Shown here one piece after another: positions 54,318 through 64,000 of a stretch of 64,000 nt of DNA (positions are counted from its first letter, which is position 1; each line of letters begins with the position of its first letter). The notes below the pieces were generated by a model. That model had not been told where the DNA came from and did not search any database. It was given only the letters and a program-made list of their open reading frames with translations. The DNA is from Areca catechu (lineage: Eukaryota > Streptophyta > Magnoliopsida > Arecales > Arecaceae): assembly GCA_021397845.1 (NCBI GenBank), contig CM038044.1, positions 62,099,851 to 62,163,850 of the forward strand, given 5' to 3'. The translations under genes and the position numbers were made by a program.

Positions 54318-54630
54318 GATTAAAGGAGAAATACATATAATTGACCCAAAGTTAGTTGATCATGAAAACACTCAAGCCATATTGGAAGGATAAGTGGACA
54401 AAGAAAACCATGAAGATCCTAACCCTACTACTGGAGCTCTACATGAGGAAACACTATAAGAGAGCCATGCTATAGATCCTAGTCCTAAAATTCAAGAACC
54501 CAAAGTAATTAGTGAAGACTTGATTTTCTCAATCCAGCACCCTCAGGAGGAATTCACTCCATTAGTCCTAGTTGAAGATCTCTTTCCTGAAGTCATTGAC
54601 TTATACTTCTATAGAGCAAACCTTTTGTTG
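54318..54630 (+). repeat. Second copy of the G4 middle segment
   Basis: Aligns with 52793-53105 in direct orientation at about 88 percent by eye, including AAATACATATAA, AAGCCATATTGGAAGGA and TTGAAGATCTCTTTCCTGAA. It is joined on the left to 125 bp of LTR and on the right, at CCTTTTGTTG, to Tat RT sequence. This may be the start of another deleted gypsy copy joined by an internal deletion. Confidence 0.8.
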
Positions 54631-55154
54631 GTTCAGCACTACCTGCAGGCTATCCCAAGATCGCAAAGGGTCGATCCGAACCCAGCCATTAGCCAACTGA
54701 ATCCGACGGAGCCGGAGCTGAAGGGTGGACCAGTTGAGCCCTTGCTGCCCATCCCCTTGGGGGAAGACCCCATGAAGACTATGCAAGTAGGAGCCTTGTT
54801 GCTTGAGGAAGAGAGGTCCCTTCTACTCAGTTTCCTACGGGCCAATACAGACATCTTCACGTAGACCATTGCGGTCATGCCTGGGATCCCACCTGAAGTG
54901 ATCACCCACAAGCTAAATGTGGATCCCAACTATCGCTTGGTTCAATAAAAGAAGAGGAGTTTCACCTTGCAGTGGCAAAAGGCGATCGACGAGGATGTCA
55001 AGAAGCTTCTTGCAGCGGACTTCGTCCATGAGGTATGGTATCCTGACTAGCTTGCTAATGTGGTGATGGTCAGGAAAGCTTAGGAAAGTGAAGGATCTAT
55101 GTGGACTACACCAACCTCAATCGGACATGTTCGAAGGATAGCTTCCCACTCCCT
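54631..55154 (+). pseudogene. pol: Tat-type reverse transcriptase, N-terminal fragment
   Basis: GC-rich and in frame for about 100 residues: PNPAISQLNPTEPELKGGPV, GEDPMKTMQVGALLLEEERS, LLSFLRANTDIFT, then PGIPPEVITHKLNVDPNYRL, KAIDEDVKKLLAADFVHEVW, LANVVMVRKA and, in a shifted frame, RIYVDYTNLNRTCSKDSFPL. 'PGIxPxVxxHxLNVxP ... IxEEVxKLLxAGFIxEVxYPxWLANVVxV' is the beginning of Tat-group RT, also the group of the minus-strand element at 21-33 kb, but the two fragments do not overlap. Stops at 54862, 54946, 55051 and 55081. A family-A LTR cuts it at 55155. Confidence 0.88.
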
Positions 55155-57071
55155 TATTGGGAATAATGTTTCAAAGCCAATCATCTAGGGTGTAGATGGT
55201 TGTGCTATTTTGTAATTGTATATGAATTCTTTAAATGAATAAAAGTTATTCTTTTGGTTGTTCATCAAATGTACATTTTTTTAAAAACTCTTGTGTGATG
55301 GAGTCCTTAGAACTACATTATATTTTATACTGAGAGGATGTATCGAGTAGTTCTTAAACTAGTTCACAACCAAATGATACATTATTATAGGATGATGATG
55401 TATAAAGCATAGGTTGTTGTATGTCATATTGGTTGGTTGTCCTCTTAACAAAGGAGTGTATAGACATGATATGACATACAAGTGAGATGTATGATGTCTC
55501 ATTGAATGTGACCATTTACAGAGCTCCCTTTTGCCAATGAGTTGCTCGTAAAGGGATATGGGTATATGTATCCCTTAGACCTGAGATCACCATGGTAGCT
55601 TGCAAGCAATTCATTATACTTTAGTACTGGACTACCTAGATTTCTAATCCAGTGATGGAAGGTTTCTGGGTACAGTCAAGTACTTCTGGAGAAGTGGTGA
55701 TCAAGATGGGATTGATCCCTCCAAATGGTTTGGAGTGAATGACTCAGTATGTCTCAATTTAGCAAAACCTTGGCCAGGGTAGTTCTTGTGAGGAGTTACA
55801 GAACCTGTAAGGTTGAGACACGATCTGGATGTACTAAATTAGGGTTGGCAATCAAATCCTTGGTCATCCTGAGCATTATGAGGTCAAAGGGATGTGAATT
55901 ATGTGATAACCATATACTAGAGATTCTAAGGAGTTCCTCTGCATCTTCAACCTATCCGGACATCAGGTATCATTGTTAGATGATGATTTTGATTGGTACT
56001 GAAAATGTTCTAGTGCTACTGACTTAGTGTTCAAACCTATGGAGTCACACACCATAGGGATTTCTACCTGATCTAAAGGCTGATCGATGATTGAAAATCG
56101 TTCAGCATCGATATGGGGTCAATATGATTGCCCATGACCTAAATGTTGACACTTCCATAACACGTCACTTGGCTGTGATAAGGATTTTTTACTAATTCTA
56201 TTAGTGAATTTTTGGAGGACTTATTTGCAATATGATTGCAATCTGATGGGTCAAGACAAATGTGATTTGGCTCAGGATCAAATTAGATTTGATTTGTCAT
56301 GCTCACTTTCCTTTAAAAGATTCAAATTTGAATTTTGAGTTCAAGTTTCAAATCTTGGCTGAAATTGGCTCCAAGATTTTTTATGGAATGCATTATTTGG
56401 AATGTACATTTTCTTCCATATAAACTTAGAGCTAATTTGGTTCAACCCTTAACCCTCTCCTCCAATCACTCCTCCTTCCATCTCTCTCTCTTTATAAATA
56501 GGTGTCTTTGTAGGGGCAGTAGAGTTAGTTGAGGTTGACTTTTGCTAGGCTTTTCAAAGAGAGGGAGAAAAGGTATCCTTAGAGTGGGGTTTGAGAGGAT
56601 TTGGGTTTTGGGTGTGAGCCTACCTAGTAATCAAGCTAGGGTTTGGGAAGAAAAAGTTAGTTGGGAAGGGTTCCACTTCTACTTCTTCCCATTGTTCCTT
56701 AACCAGATTTTCTGGCGGTTTAAAAAAAGTCTTGCAGGTCCAAGGAAAGAAAAGATCTGCCTCAAGGATCCTAAGGAGCTAGTACTCCAAGAGAGTTGAT
56801 TGAGATTGAGCCCTGGTGTGAACTATCCATAGAGGCCAGACATTTATGTGTCTCAGCGGCTCTTCATCACCTACATCCAAAGGTTAAAGGTAACATACCC
56901 TTTCCTTTTCTTTACTCTTGATATCTCTACATGCACTTTTATTATATCAGATCCTGTTGCAAGCAGATTGGTAGATCGACTTGATCGATCTACCAAGTCT
57001 TCTGCTGTGTTGTACTTTAAAATAATTTTAAAATATAGTCTGTCTACCTGCTATGCCTTTTTAAACTTTCA
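55155..57071 (+). repeat. A2 5' LTR
   Basis: Starts TATTGGGAATAATG (A1: TGTTGGGAATTGTG), ends AAACTTTCA, 1917 bp, followed at once by the primer site, which proves the 3' border of family-A LTRs. TATA box at 56493-56500. ORFs at 55749-57102 are accidental. Confidence 0.87.
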
Positions 57072-57072
57072 T

Positions 57073-57084
57073 TGGTATCAGAGC
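57073..57084 (+). other. A2 primer-binding site (tRNA-Met)
   Basis: TGGTATCAGAGC, followed by CAGGTT, an exact match to the initiator tRNA-Met complement. Confidence 0.9.
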
Positions 57085-58818
57085 CAGGTTACTGTAGCAT
57101 AATAATAGTACCATGTTAAGATATCATTATCTTTCCTCATAAAGTACTTGGACTAAAGTGGATTTGCCATGGTCGTCCAGTCATAGGAGAGAAGTATGGT
57201 TTGAAGGCCATTACTTTCCATTCAATGGAGTTCTCCTATGGCATGTAGGGGTGCCACTGTGTCATGACCTTATGAAGAAGAAAGTGAGAGATTTGATAGG
57301 TTAAAATAGTTTTAATCTATGGATGTTTGATCTAAAAACTTTGAATAGTTCAAGTAAAATGCATGAATTTGAAGGCACTATTTTCTGCTCCAGCAGACAA
57401 GCTAGCTTGACCCCTGCTCGAGCCGACATATCTTTGTAAATAAAATAATCTATCAGTTTTTAGTCTAGACGAGCCTACTCACATTCCGCATGAGTCGACT
57501 CAACAAGAAAACCCTGAAATATTGAATTCAAATTCTATATGCTTGTAAAATTATTTTACAATATAAATTGAAATTGCTTCGATTTATGAAGATTATTGAA
57601 CTTAATGAAGAATTAAGTTACCTTGAATGACAAAGTAGTTTATAAATATAATTCAAAGACTCTAAGTCATTTCAATAACCTTTAAGGGTCATAGGTTAGC
57701 TTTAATTAGGTCCTTAGTTGGGTTAGACCTATGTTTAGATGAATGGATCAAATAGAGACTAATCTAATCAAATGTTGAGTTAGGATTTCTTCTCTATAGA
57801 TCTCTCTAATAGTTAGATTGATTAGTCCATAAATCTAAATGGACCTGATTTGTGGCTCAGTGGTCAGCCCAAGTCTTTAAGCTAATTTAATTAAGTTTGA
57901 TGAACCAATTAGTGTCTAAGATAAGTATGACATTTGATCATGGTTTTATGGGGCTACCTCTTACCTGGCTAACCTAGTTGGTTTCTAAGGCAAGACGGTT
58001 AATGGTGCAACCCTTCCCATGATCTCACTTACCTGGCCAATATGGTTAATCAGAATTGATTGAGTAGTTCACTGACTCGTGTTAACCCATGTCACTTAAG
58101 GTTAATCAGTCTTGACTGATTTTAAGTGCTTTTGGATTATTAGTTTTTGAAACCCTCTTTTATGACTAATCAGTCTTGACTGATTTTCGGTGCTTTTGAT
58201 CCATGTCTTATCCATTTTATCTATCACATTAAAGTTATACCCTCTAAATTATTAGGTCCATAAAAGGATGAAGTTATGGGGATAACTAAGTTCTCGCCTT
58301 CCATTAAGTAGAATGATAATGGGTCCAATAGTTAGGTGTTCATCGATAGATCCAAAGATCGGGTGTTCATCAAGCTATTAGAATTACCATTCCTAATATG
58401 ATGGCTCGATGCGATTCTCTGAACAATGGTCAGGTGGGCCGGATAAAGTTGGGCTTGACTATTCATTGGTTGGAAGCATTGAATTTTGTCATGTTAATGG
58501 TTAGACCTAATCGAAACCTTCAATAGGAGGTCTAAAGGTCGATTGAAGTGCACCTTGGGCAAAATCTAAATACTAGAAGTTACTTGGAGAAGTAATCGAT
58601 TAAAGAATCTACTTTTAGATGTGTTTGGATGGGCTGACCAAAGTTGGGCTCATGTGTTGTCTATTAGGTTCTAGTACCCACTAAGGAATTAAAGTAATTC
58701 CTCAGATTGGAGGTAGAGGCTACCAGTCTGAACAAAATAGTGGGTGGGCCTTTGGACTAAAGTCCATGTCTTTGGGCTAATAATTCGTATACACTAATAA
58801 GTTTTGGGTTTTCCTTTC
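57085..58818 (+). other. Untranslated leader of A2
   Basis: No gene. The second half matches the A1 leader. The perfect inverted repeat AATCAGTCTTGACTGATT stands at 58104-58121 and 58168-58185, each followed by TTTNNGTGCTTTT, so a unit of about 64 bp is duplicated. Two CGAGCC/GAGTCGACTC pieces lie near 57418-57510. Confidence 0.7.
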
Positions 58819-59680
58819 AGATGTCTACCAACTTGTTGCTCTGATCTCTTCTCGATAATGAGAAGCTCAAGGGCCCTAACTTCGATAGTTGGTATAGAAT
58901 GCTCAGGATTGTCTTGGAGCATGAAAGGATCTTATATGTGATATTGGATCCAGTGCCAAAATCACTGCTCCCAATGCTTGGGGTTCCATCAGAGACACTT
59001 ATCAAAAGTGGCTCTCTGATAGGATCATTGTCCGATGCATCATGTTGGCAGTGATGAACAACGAGTTTAGTCGCAAATTCAAGGAAGCCCAGCAGGAGGA
59101 GATCCTTCAAAAGTTGAAGGAGTCCTTCAATACACCATATGACGTTGAGAGGTACAAGGTCTCCTATGCTATCTACAACATGTAGATGCGTGATGAAGCC
59201 TCAGTCACAGATCATGTATTGTACATGATCAAGATGATTGAATACCTGGGTAAGCTCGGATGTCCCTTGCATGAATAGCTCGGAAAAGATGCGATACTGA
59301 ATTCCCTGCCCTCTTCTTATCTAGACTTTCTCGATCATTTTAGAATGAATAAGCCTATAGTTAACTACCACGGTCTGTTGGGGTTACTGTAGACTTATAA
59401 GAAAGACCACCAACTCAATAAAGGGGTGTAAATCTAGTAGGAGGATCTTTTGTAGGGAATCATCCCTTTAATAAAGGAAAAAAAGAAATAAATGGAAGAA
59501 GGTGCAAAATACTTCTGGGCCCAGTCAGGTTAAGAAGTTGAAGGCTGATAAGAGCCAGGCGAAGTGCATCTTCTATAAGAAGCAGGGTCATTGGAAGAGG
59601 AACTGTCCTCTTTATATTGATCCCTTGAACCCGAACAAGTCCAAGAAGAGGAAGCAGCGGGGTAGTGCTGGAGAAGGTAT
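58819..59680 (+). pseudogene. gag: A2 gag
   Basis: SLLDNEKLKGPNFDSWYRML and RIVLEHERILYVILDP match A1 gag; a frameshift near 58965 and stops at 59184, 59277 and 59391 follow. Readable pieces are LKESFNTPYDVERYKVSYAI, VTDHVLYMIKMIEYLGKLGC and YLDFLDHFRMNKPIVNYHGL. The open C-terminal part (59502 on) reads QAKCIFYKKQGHWKRNCPLY: three CCHC ligands are kept and the second Cys is Tyr. It ends SKKRKQRGSAGEGIY before protease. The minus-strand ORF at 58817-59110 is a shadow. Confidence 0.87.
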
Positions 59681-59689
59681 TTATAGGAT

Positions 59690-60063
59690 AACACCTTGTA
59701 GTTTCTCTATCTATGATACTACTAACTGGGTATTAGATACTAAAAGTCCAATTCATATTTGCAATTCTTTGTAGAGACTTCAAGTTAGTAGGAGATTCCA
59801 CGATGGCAAGAGATCCTTGAACTTGAAAAATGGAAGCCAAGTTCCAGTCCTGGCTTGGGAACCCTCAAATTAGTTTTCGAGTCTTGTACAATCATTTTGA
59901 ATGAGTGTCATTATTGTCTATCTTTGATTTTGAATGTCATTTCTATTGGTCAGTTGGCCATGTATGGTTGTTATAAACTATCAATAAAGAATGACATTTG
60001 CAAAATCATTTGGAATGGTTCTATTTTGATGAATGGATACATGAATAATGGCATTTATGTACT
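59690..60063 (+). pseudogene. pol: A2 protease
   Basis: ITPCSFSIYDTTNWVLDTKS carries DTK (59736-59744) in place of DTG, which would abolish catalysis. Then LKLVFESCTIILNECHYCLS, LILNVISIGQLAMYGCYKLS and IKNDICKIIWNGSILMNGYM, NNGIYVL. The match to A1 stops near 60063. The last 14 residues of the open frame come from the G3 LTR. Confidence 0.85.
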
Positions 60064-60154
60064 AATTGATTACAAAACTTTCAAAAGTTTGACACATGAC
60101 TAATTAAACCATATGGGATCCAGGGATCTATGTCTGATCCTGGTGTCCCCACCA
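60064..60154 (-). repeat. Truncated 3' LTR of G3
   Basis: On the minus strand the purine-rich CTCCCCGGGAGAAT (60168-60155) precedes TGGTGGGGACACCAGGATC, the family LTR start at 60154. The LTR breaks off at 60064 against A2. Confidence 0.83.
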
Positions 60155-60940
60155 ATTCTCCCGGGGAGGGAGGAACTCGACCCTATCGAGTATGGGTCAA
60201 TTTGGTTCAAGGAGGGTCTGGGTTGAGGCACTGCAGATCCACACCAGCATTCCACAAGTCCTCATATTCTGGTTGACCTTGCCATCGGACCAAATATCAC
60301 TAACAGTCTCTAATTTCAGGTACTGATAGCTTGATCATCCAAAGCTCTCTCAATCGTTTCCTCACCATAAGGTCAAAATTATATGTGGTTGCTCTGGGGT
60401 GGGTTCTCTCTCAAAGAATAGGAGTGGCTCAAGGGGCTCGCTGGGTATCACTGCTGGCTCCCTAGACTTTATAAAGTCTGAGATGATGAAAGTGGAGCTA
60501 ATACCTAAATCAGGTGATATCTCAGGCACATAGGCATTGGGTCCACTACTATTCATTATTTTGGATGGGCCAGCTTCGTGAGCAGAGAATTCTTTGACAG
60601 TTACATATTTCCCTACATAAAAATCTTTATCTTTCTTTCGGGAATTAGCCAAGTTATTATTTAGTTCATTAATTATGTTCAACTCTTGATTAATTTCATG
60701 ATGCATATGGTGTGCAGAGGCTAGTGTAGGTGCAGGCATACAGATTGAGTCTATGGACTCACATTCAGATGTTGTTTCATTACATACACCTATTTCTTTT
60801 GGTTGTTCTTTAGGGATTTGATCCTGGGCTTCCTCTATGAACAACTCTTGTAAATTATTAGTTTCACCCATAAAGTTTGATCCTGGCTTAATTACTTCTT
60901 CAATTATTAAAGTGGGTTCAGGATCAATTCTCATGAATTT
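60155..60940 (-). pseudogene. pol: G3 spacer, integrase C-terminus and chromodomain tail
   Basis: An open frame of 190 residues (60934-60362). Its first part (PEPTLIIEEVIKPGSNFMGE; QDQIPKEQPKEIGVCNET) is acidic and unrecognised. It passes into integrase C-terminus: ASAHHMHHEINQELNIINEL, KDKDFYVGKYVTVKEF, AHEAGPSKIMNSSGPNAYVP, DLGISSTFIISDFIKSREPA. After the stop come a chromodomain-like YLVRWQGQPEYEDLW-type piece and LNQIDPYSIGSSSSLPG near 60330-60170. The zinc finger and the whole catalytic core are absent. The join resembles, but is not at the same place as, that of G2 and G4. Confidence 0.8.
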
Positions 60941-61036
60941 CTTAGTGGGTTTAGAAGGATCTATTTCTAATTCTTTAGCCTTAATCAGATTAACTCCTGG
61001 TTTTGCTCTAATGCTACTAGAACTTCTTGAACTCCT

Positions 61037-61400
61037 AGGCTAAGTGGGGTAAATCATAAATCTTTTCCCATGGTGATAAAAGGTATAGGTATTGGTTCGA
61101 CCAAATAGGGCAGCTTCATGATCATATAGCCATGGTCGACCTAGAATGGCACTACTAACCTTCATGGGATGGACATCATACCAAATCTCTTCTTCATATG
61201 ATTGCAATTTAATTAAGATTTGGCACCTAGACTTGATTGGAATAGAGGTGGAATCTACCCATGATACTTTATAGGGGTTAGGATGTGGAACTAGGGTCAA
61301 TCCTAAAGATTTAGCTATCTCAGCAGCAATGGCATTGACACAACTATCACTATCAATTATAATCTTACATACTTTATTCTTATACTTAACAAAAGTTTGA
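61037..61400 (-). pseudogene. pol: G3 aspartic protease
   Basis: Starts near 61372 with VCKIIIDSDSCVNAIAAEIA (catalytic Asp kept, DSD at the active site), then LGLTLVPHPNPYKVSWVDST, RCQILIKLQSYEEEIWYDVH, PMKVSSAILGRPWLYDHEAA and FGRTNTYTFYHHGKRFMIYP. It is complete through the LGRPWLYD motif and has only one or two lesions, clearly better kept than in G1. The following acidic piece replaces RT. Confidence 0.85.
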
Positions 61401-63036
61401 AGGATGCTAGTCCTACGCCAATCTTCCTCAGGTTAGGTTTGGGTTAAAATACATCTAACCACCCCTAATTGATCAAATTCCTCCTCATCTCCTTCATATT
61501 CCTCTATCAAGTCTGGTTCATCCTCATAAACTTCTTCTACATCCTCGTTATTGGGTTCATCCTCTTGTTCCTTTAGCTCCCCTATATGTAATGACCTGGT
61601 GGGACACTAGCTAGCATAGTGACCTACCTTATTACCCCTAAAACAAGCATTGGGGCTGGGACTTGGGGCTTTCTGAAACATGGGCGCCTTATCCTTATCG
61701 ATTCTAGCAGGTGCAAAATTACTAGAACTAGATGGACTCAAACTCGAGTTAGGTCAAGATGGGTTAGGGTTGGGTCGATTTGGGTTGGTATTGAATCATA
61801 TTGGATTAGGGTTGGGTCGGACTGGGTTAGGGTTTGGCCTAACTGGGTTGGAGTTAACTCGACCTGGGTTGGGGTTGGGATTTGATCTACCCTGGTATAC
61901 CTGGTTTGGATTTGACTTTGGGAATGAGGTATTGTTCCTAACAGGTTCAGATTTCTGATAGGTAGGTCCTGGGTGGAATTGTTCATAATGTCTAGCTATT
62001 TGATAGGTATGTTCCAAATCTTGGGCCTCTCTCATGTATAGTTCTCTGTGGATATCTTCTCTTAATCCAATTCTAAACATGGATAGGGTTTGGTCTTTAG
62101 ACTCGGATATATTGCACCTAACAGCAAACTCATCAAATTCAATAATATACTCTGCACTGATCTATTACCTTGATGAATTTTGTTTCATTGGTCTAAAAGT
62201 TATTGATCATAGGATACTGGTAAGTATTTCTCCTTGAGTTGCAATTTCATCTCTTGCCAAGTAGCTATGGGTGGAAGATCTCGTTGTCTCCTAGTTCACT
62301 CAAGATTAGCCCAATGTAATCTAGCTTGATGAGTCAACCTCATCTTGGCAAATTTTTATTTCATCCCTTCACTCATTTCATACCATTCAAAATAATAATC
62401 CATATCACCTACTCAATCTACATAGACCTTTGGTTCAAGACTTCCATCAAAGGTGGGTGCTTCTATCCTAATATTTCTCATGGCCCTTTCATCTTGATCA
62501 TGAACTTCATGTTGGGGCCTTCTACGGATGGGTTCTTGGATAGGTTCAAGATTCGGGACTCTTCTATGGTTAGGTTCTTGGTATGGTTCCTGATGGTTAG
62601 GCTCTACAAAGGATTCCTGAGTCTGGGTTCTACTAGGGTTTTGAGAGGTAGAACAGGATGGGTTAGGATTAGGTTCAGCATTAGGATCGATTCTCTAATT
62701 GGTTTAGTCTAGTGGTAATTGGTCGATCCTAGTGGTTGCCCGGTCAAATTGTTGGTCTACTTGGTTGAACCTATAGTTCATTTGGGTTATCTGGTCATTG
62801 GTTTGGTCAAGCTTAGTATTAATTTAGGTATTGGATTGGTTTAGTTGGGTAAACTGGTTTTGAGATTGGATGTTGGCTTGGTTCATTTGGGTAGTTAACT
62901 GGGCAAGCTGGTTCATGATGGCTTCAAAATTGGGATCCATGGCTGAGTTGGTTTGAGGTTTAGACTTATGGTATTGGGTTCCTAATCTAGTAGTCATACA
63001 CTTAATCAAGCAATCAAAATGGAATGGTGTAGCCAA
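61400..63036 (-). pseudogene. gag: G3 gag
   Basis: Starts MATPFHFDCLIKCMTTRLGT; the MTTRLGT ATG at 62998 is the start shared with G1. Then MDPNFEAIMNQLAQLTTQMN with Gln/Asn-rich repeats. The core (about 62480-62030) reads APTFDGSLEPKVYVD-type, then IGLREDIHRELYMREAQDLE and YQIARHYEQFHPGPTYQKSE. A linker of repeated Asn-Pro (NPNPGRVNSNPVRPNPNPVR, 61900-61760) precedes the knuckle near 61650-61605, CFRGNKVGHYAS then a stop: the second Cys is Gly. The acidic end is LIEEYEGDEEEFDQL-like (61510-61470). Confidence 0.85.
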
Positions 63037-64000
63037 GTATGCAAAATAGGTTAGCTTAATCTAGGGTTTCCTAGACCTAGAGCCAAAATTGGGTGGGTCA
63101 GCTTAACTTTCACTTAACCCAGTAGCTAATCCTTCCTCTGGCAAGGTAGAGGGTGGGTGTGTGGGAGGCCCCCTTGCTTTCGCAGGGATCCAATTAAAAA
63201 CCACAACACCACTTAGGTCGTTTGACTCTGGACCCTCAGCCTTAGACACCAGATTTCAGTAATAGCCACAGGATTAAATACACTAGTTGGCCCACACAGC
63301 TCCGACCAGACCTGTTGATGTCACCTAGCCCTCTAGGATAATTTAAGTCTAATTGATTTTAATTAGGCTTGGGTGAAAATGCTGGGTGGTTGTTTTGGGC
63401 CCAGGACAGGTTATGACCTCCTGCCTTGATGTTATGTTGATTGCCCTTAATATTAGAGTAAAAGTTGATGAACATTCAATGGTCCTGATGCAATCTAAAA
63501 TAATCAAAAAACTAAATATTTTTTAATTATTTTATGAGATGTCAAGTTAGATTTAGGTTAACTGGGGTTATCAAACAAATTTTGGCTTGGGATTGGGGCA
63601 TTTAGAAGTTGATTAGGTTAGGTTGAGTTAAGCATGCAGAAATAGCAGAAATCAAAAAATTAGGATTCAGATGATGCAACATTTGGCACAGATCCCGATG
63701 CATAAAAAAATCAAAAAAAATATCGAATAGAGGATGGATGGTGATAATGAAACCTACCAAATTTCATGCAGAAAAGAAATCCTATAATGATGTAAACCTA
63801 GGGTTTTTTGGACTGCTACAGAAATTATCAGGATTTTGTTAGGGTTTCTAATATACCAATTTTTTATGATTTAGGATTTCTGTAAAATTAATTAAAAACT
63901 TTGATAAAATGGAGGACTCAATAAAGAACAATTAATCCAATTTTCAGAGAAAAATAAAATTCCTAGATGGTTGAAAATAGATTCAAAACTAATACCTAAT
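63037..64000 (-). other. Untranslated leader of G3
   Basis: Complement of the G1 and G2 leaders, including the GGAACCC-type gag-proximal part (63060-63100), the 'lists' block (63140-63250) and GACATCAACAGGTC near 63308. From 63430 to the window end it is AT-rich and shows nothing else; the primer site and 5' LTR lie beyond base 64000. Confidence 0.7.

Larger units (their letters stand above)
55155..60063 (+). mobile_element. Ty1/copia element A2, truncated after protease
   Basis: Same family as A1: 5' LTR, primer site, leader, gag and protease. It stops at about 60063, within the region where A1 passes from protease to integrase, and continues as the LTR of the oppositely oriented gypsy G3. 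It supplies the 5' end that A1 lacks; A1 supplies the 3' end. Confidence 0.88.
60064..64000 (-). mobile_element. Deleted gypsy chromovirus G3 (minus), 5' LTR outside window
   Basis: On the minus strand from 64000: leader, gag (63036-61590), protease (61400-61037), then directly an integrase C-terminus with chromodomain-like tail (60940-60170), polypurine tract and 91 bp of LTR. RT, RNase H and the integrase core are missing. It faces A2 at 60063. Confidence 0.87.

Noticed and set aside
57073..57090. tRNA gene
   Set aside because: Only the 3' complement of initiator tRNA-Met is present, as a primer site; there is no cloverleaf. The same holds at 24530, 36058 and 46826.
61760..61900. GGGTTAGGGTTGGG-like stretch resembling telomere repeats
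   Set aside because: It is the antisense of the Asn-Pro repeats in the G3 gag linker; the period and reading frame fit coding, not TTTAGGG arrays.

Overview
This window is gene-poor plant nuclear DNA built almost entirely from decayed, nested LTR retrotransposons. I found no ordinary host gene, rRNA, tRNA or CRISPR array. The evidence for a plant is the mixture of lineages: Ty3/gypsy chromoviruses (pol ending in a chromodomain-like tail), a Ty3/gypsy Tat-type element with a spliced-looking antisense ORF, a SIRE-like Ty1/copia element with a long ORF after pol, and other Ty1/copia families primed by initiator tRNA-Met. The species cannot be named from this. Most sequence is AT-rich; the Tat-derived blocks (about 21.0-23.1, 28.8-31.2 and 54.6-55.1 kb) look clearly GC-richer.

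Layout. 1-9580: gypsy chromovirus G1 (+), its 5' LTR outside the window, gag split by a solo copia LTR (family L, 1056-3645, minus) with a perfect 5-bp target duplication. 9581-11067: the rest of an L-family LTR (+) that G1 entered. 11086-11296 and 18041-19169: an L-family LTR (minus), split by copia element A1 (11297-18040, +). 19170-21003: RT/RNase H of the minus-strand L-family copia element. 21004-33169: the 3' part of a Tat gypsy element (minus), into which an internally deleted chromovirus with both LTRs (G2, 23156-28774, +) has inserted; the Tat part carries an antisense intron-containing ORF and three tandem-repeat arrays. 33170-34653: broken family-A LTR. 34654-44583: SIRE-like copia (+) with a gypsy solo LTR in its integrase (39010-40599, perfect target duplication). 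44584-52512: copia element C (+), inserted in the SIRE env-like ORF. 52513-54630: internally deleted gypsy chromovirus G4 (+) with a partial duplication. 54631-55154: Tat RT fragment (+). 55155-60063: copia A2 (+), 5' LTR to protease. 60064-64000: chromovirus G3 (minus), also lacking the pol core.

How the parts work together: each autonomous element would make Gag plus a PR-IN-RT-RH (copia) or PR-RT-RH-IN (gypsy) polyprotein, copy its RNA from a tRNA-Met primer and insert the cDNA. Every pol region here has stops, frameshifts or lost catalytic residues, so none looks able to move itself. G2, G3 and G4 all lack RT/RNase H, and G2 and G4 share one deletion form, which suggests a trans-mobilised non-autonomous family.

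The best leads are the antisense two-intron ORF of the Tat element, the shared gag-to-integrase deletion of the chromoviruses, the hairpin-dense core of the L-family LTR and the three tandem arrays in the Tat 3' region. All matches between copies were read by eye; percentages are estimates.
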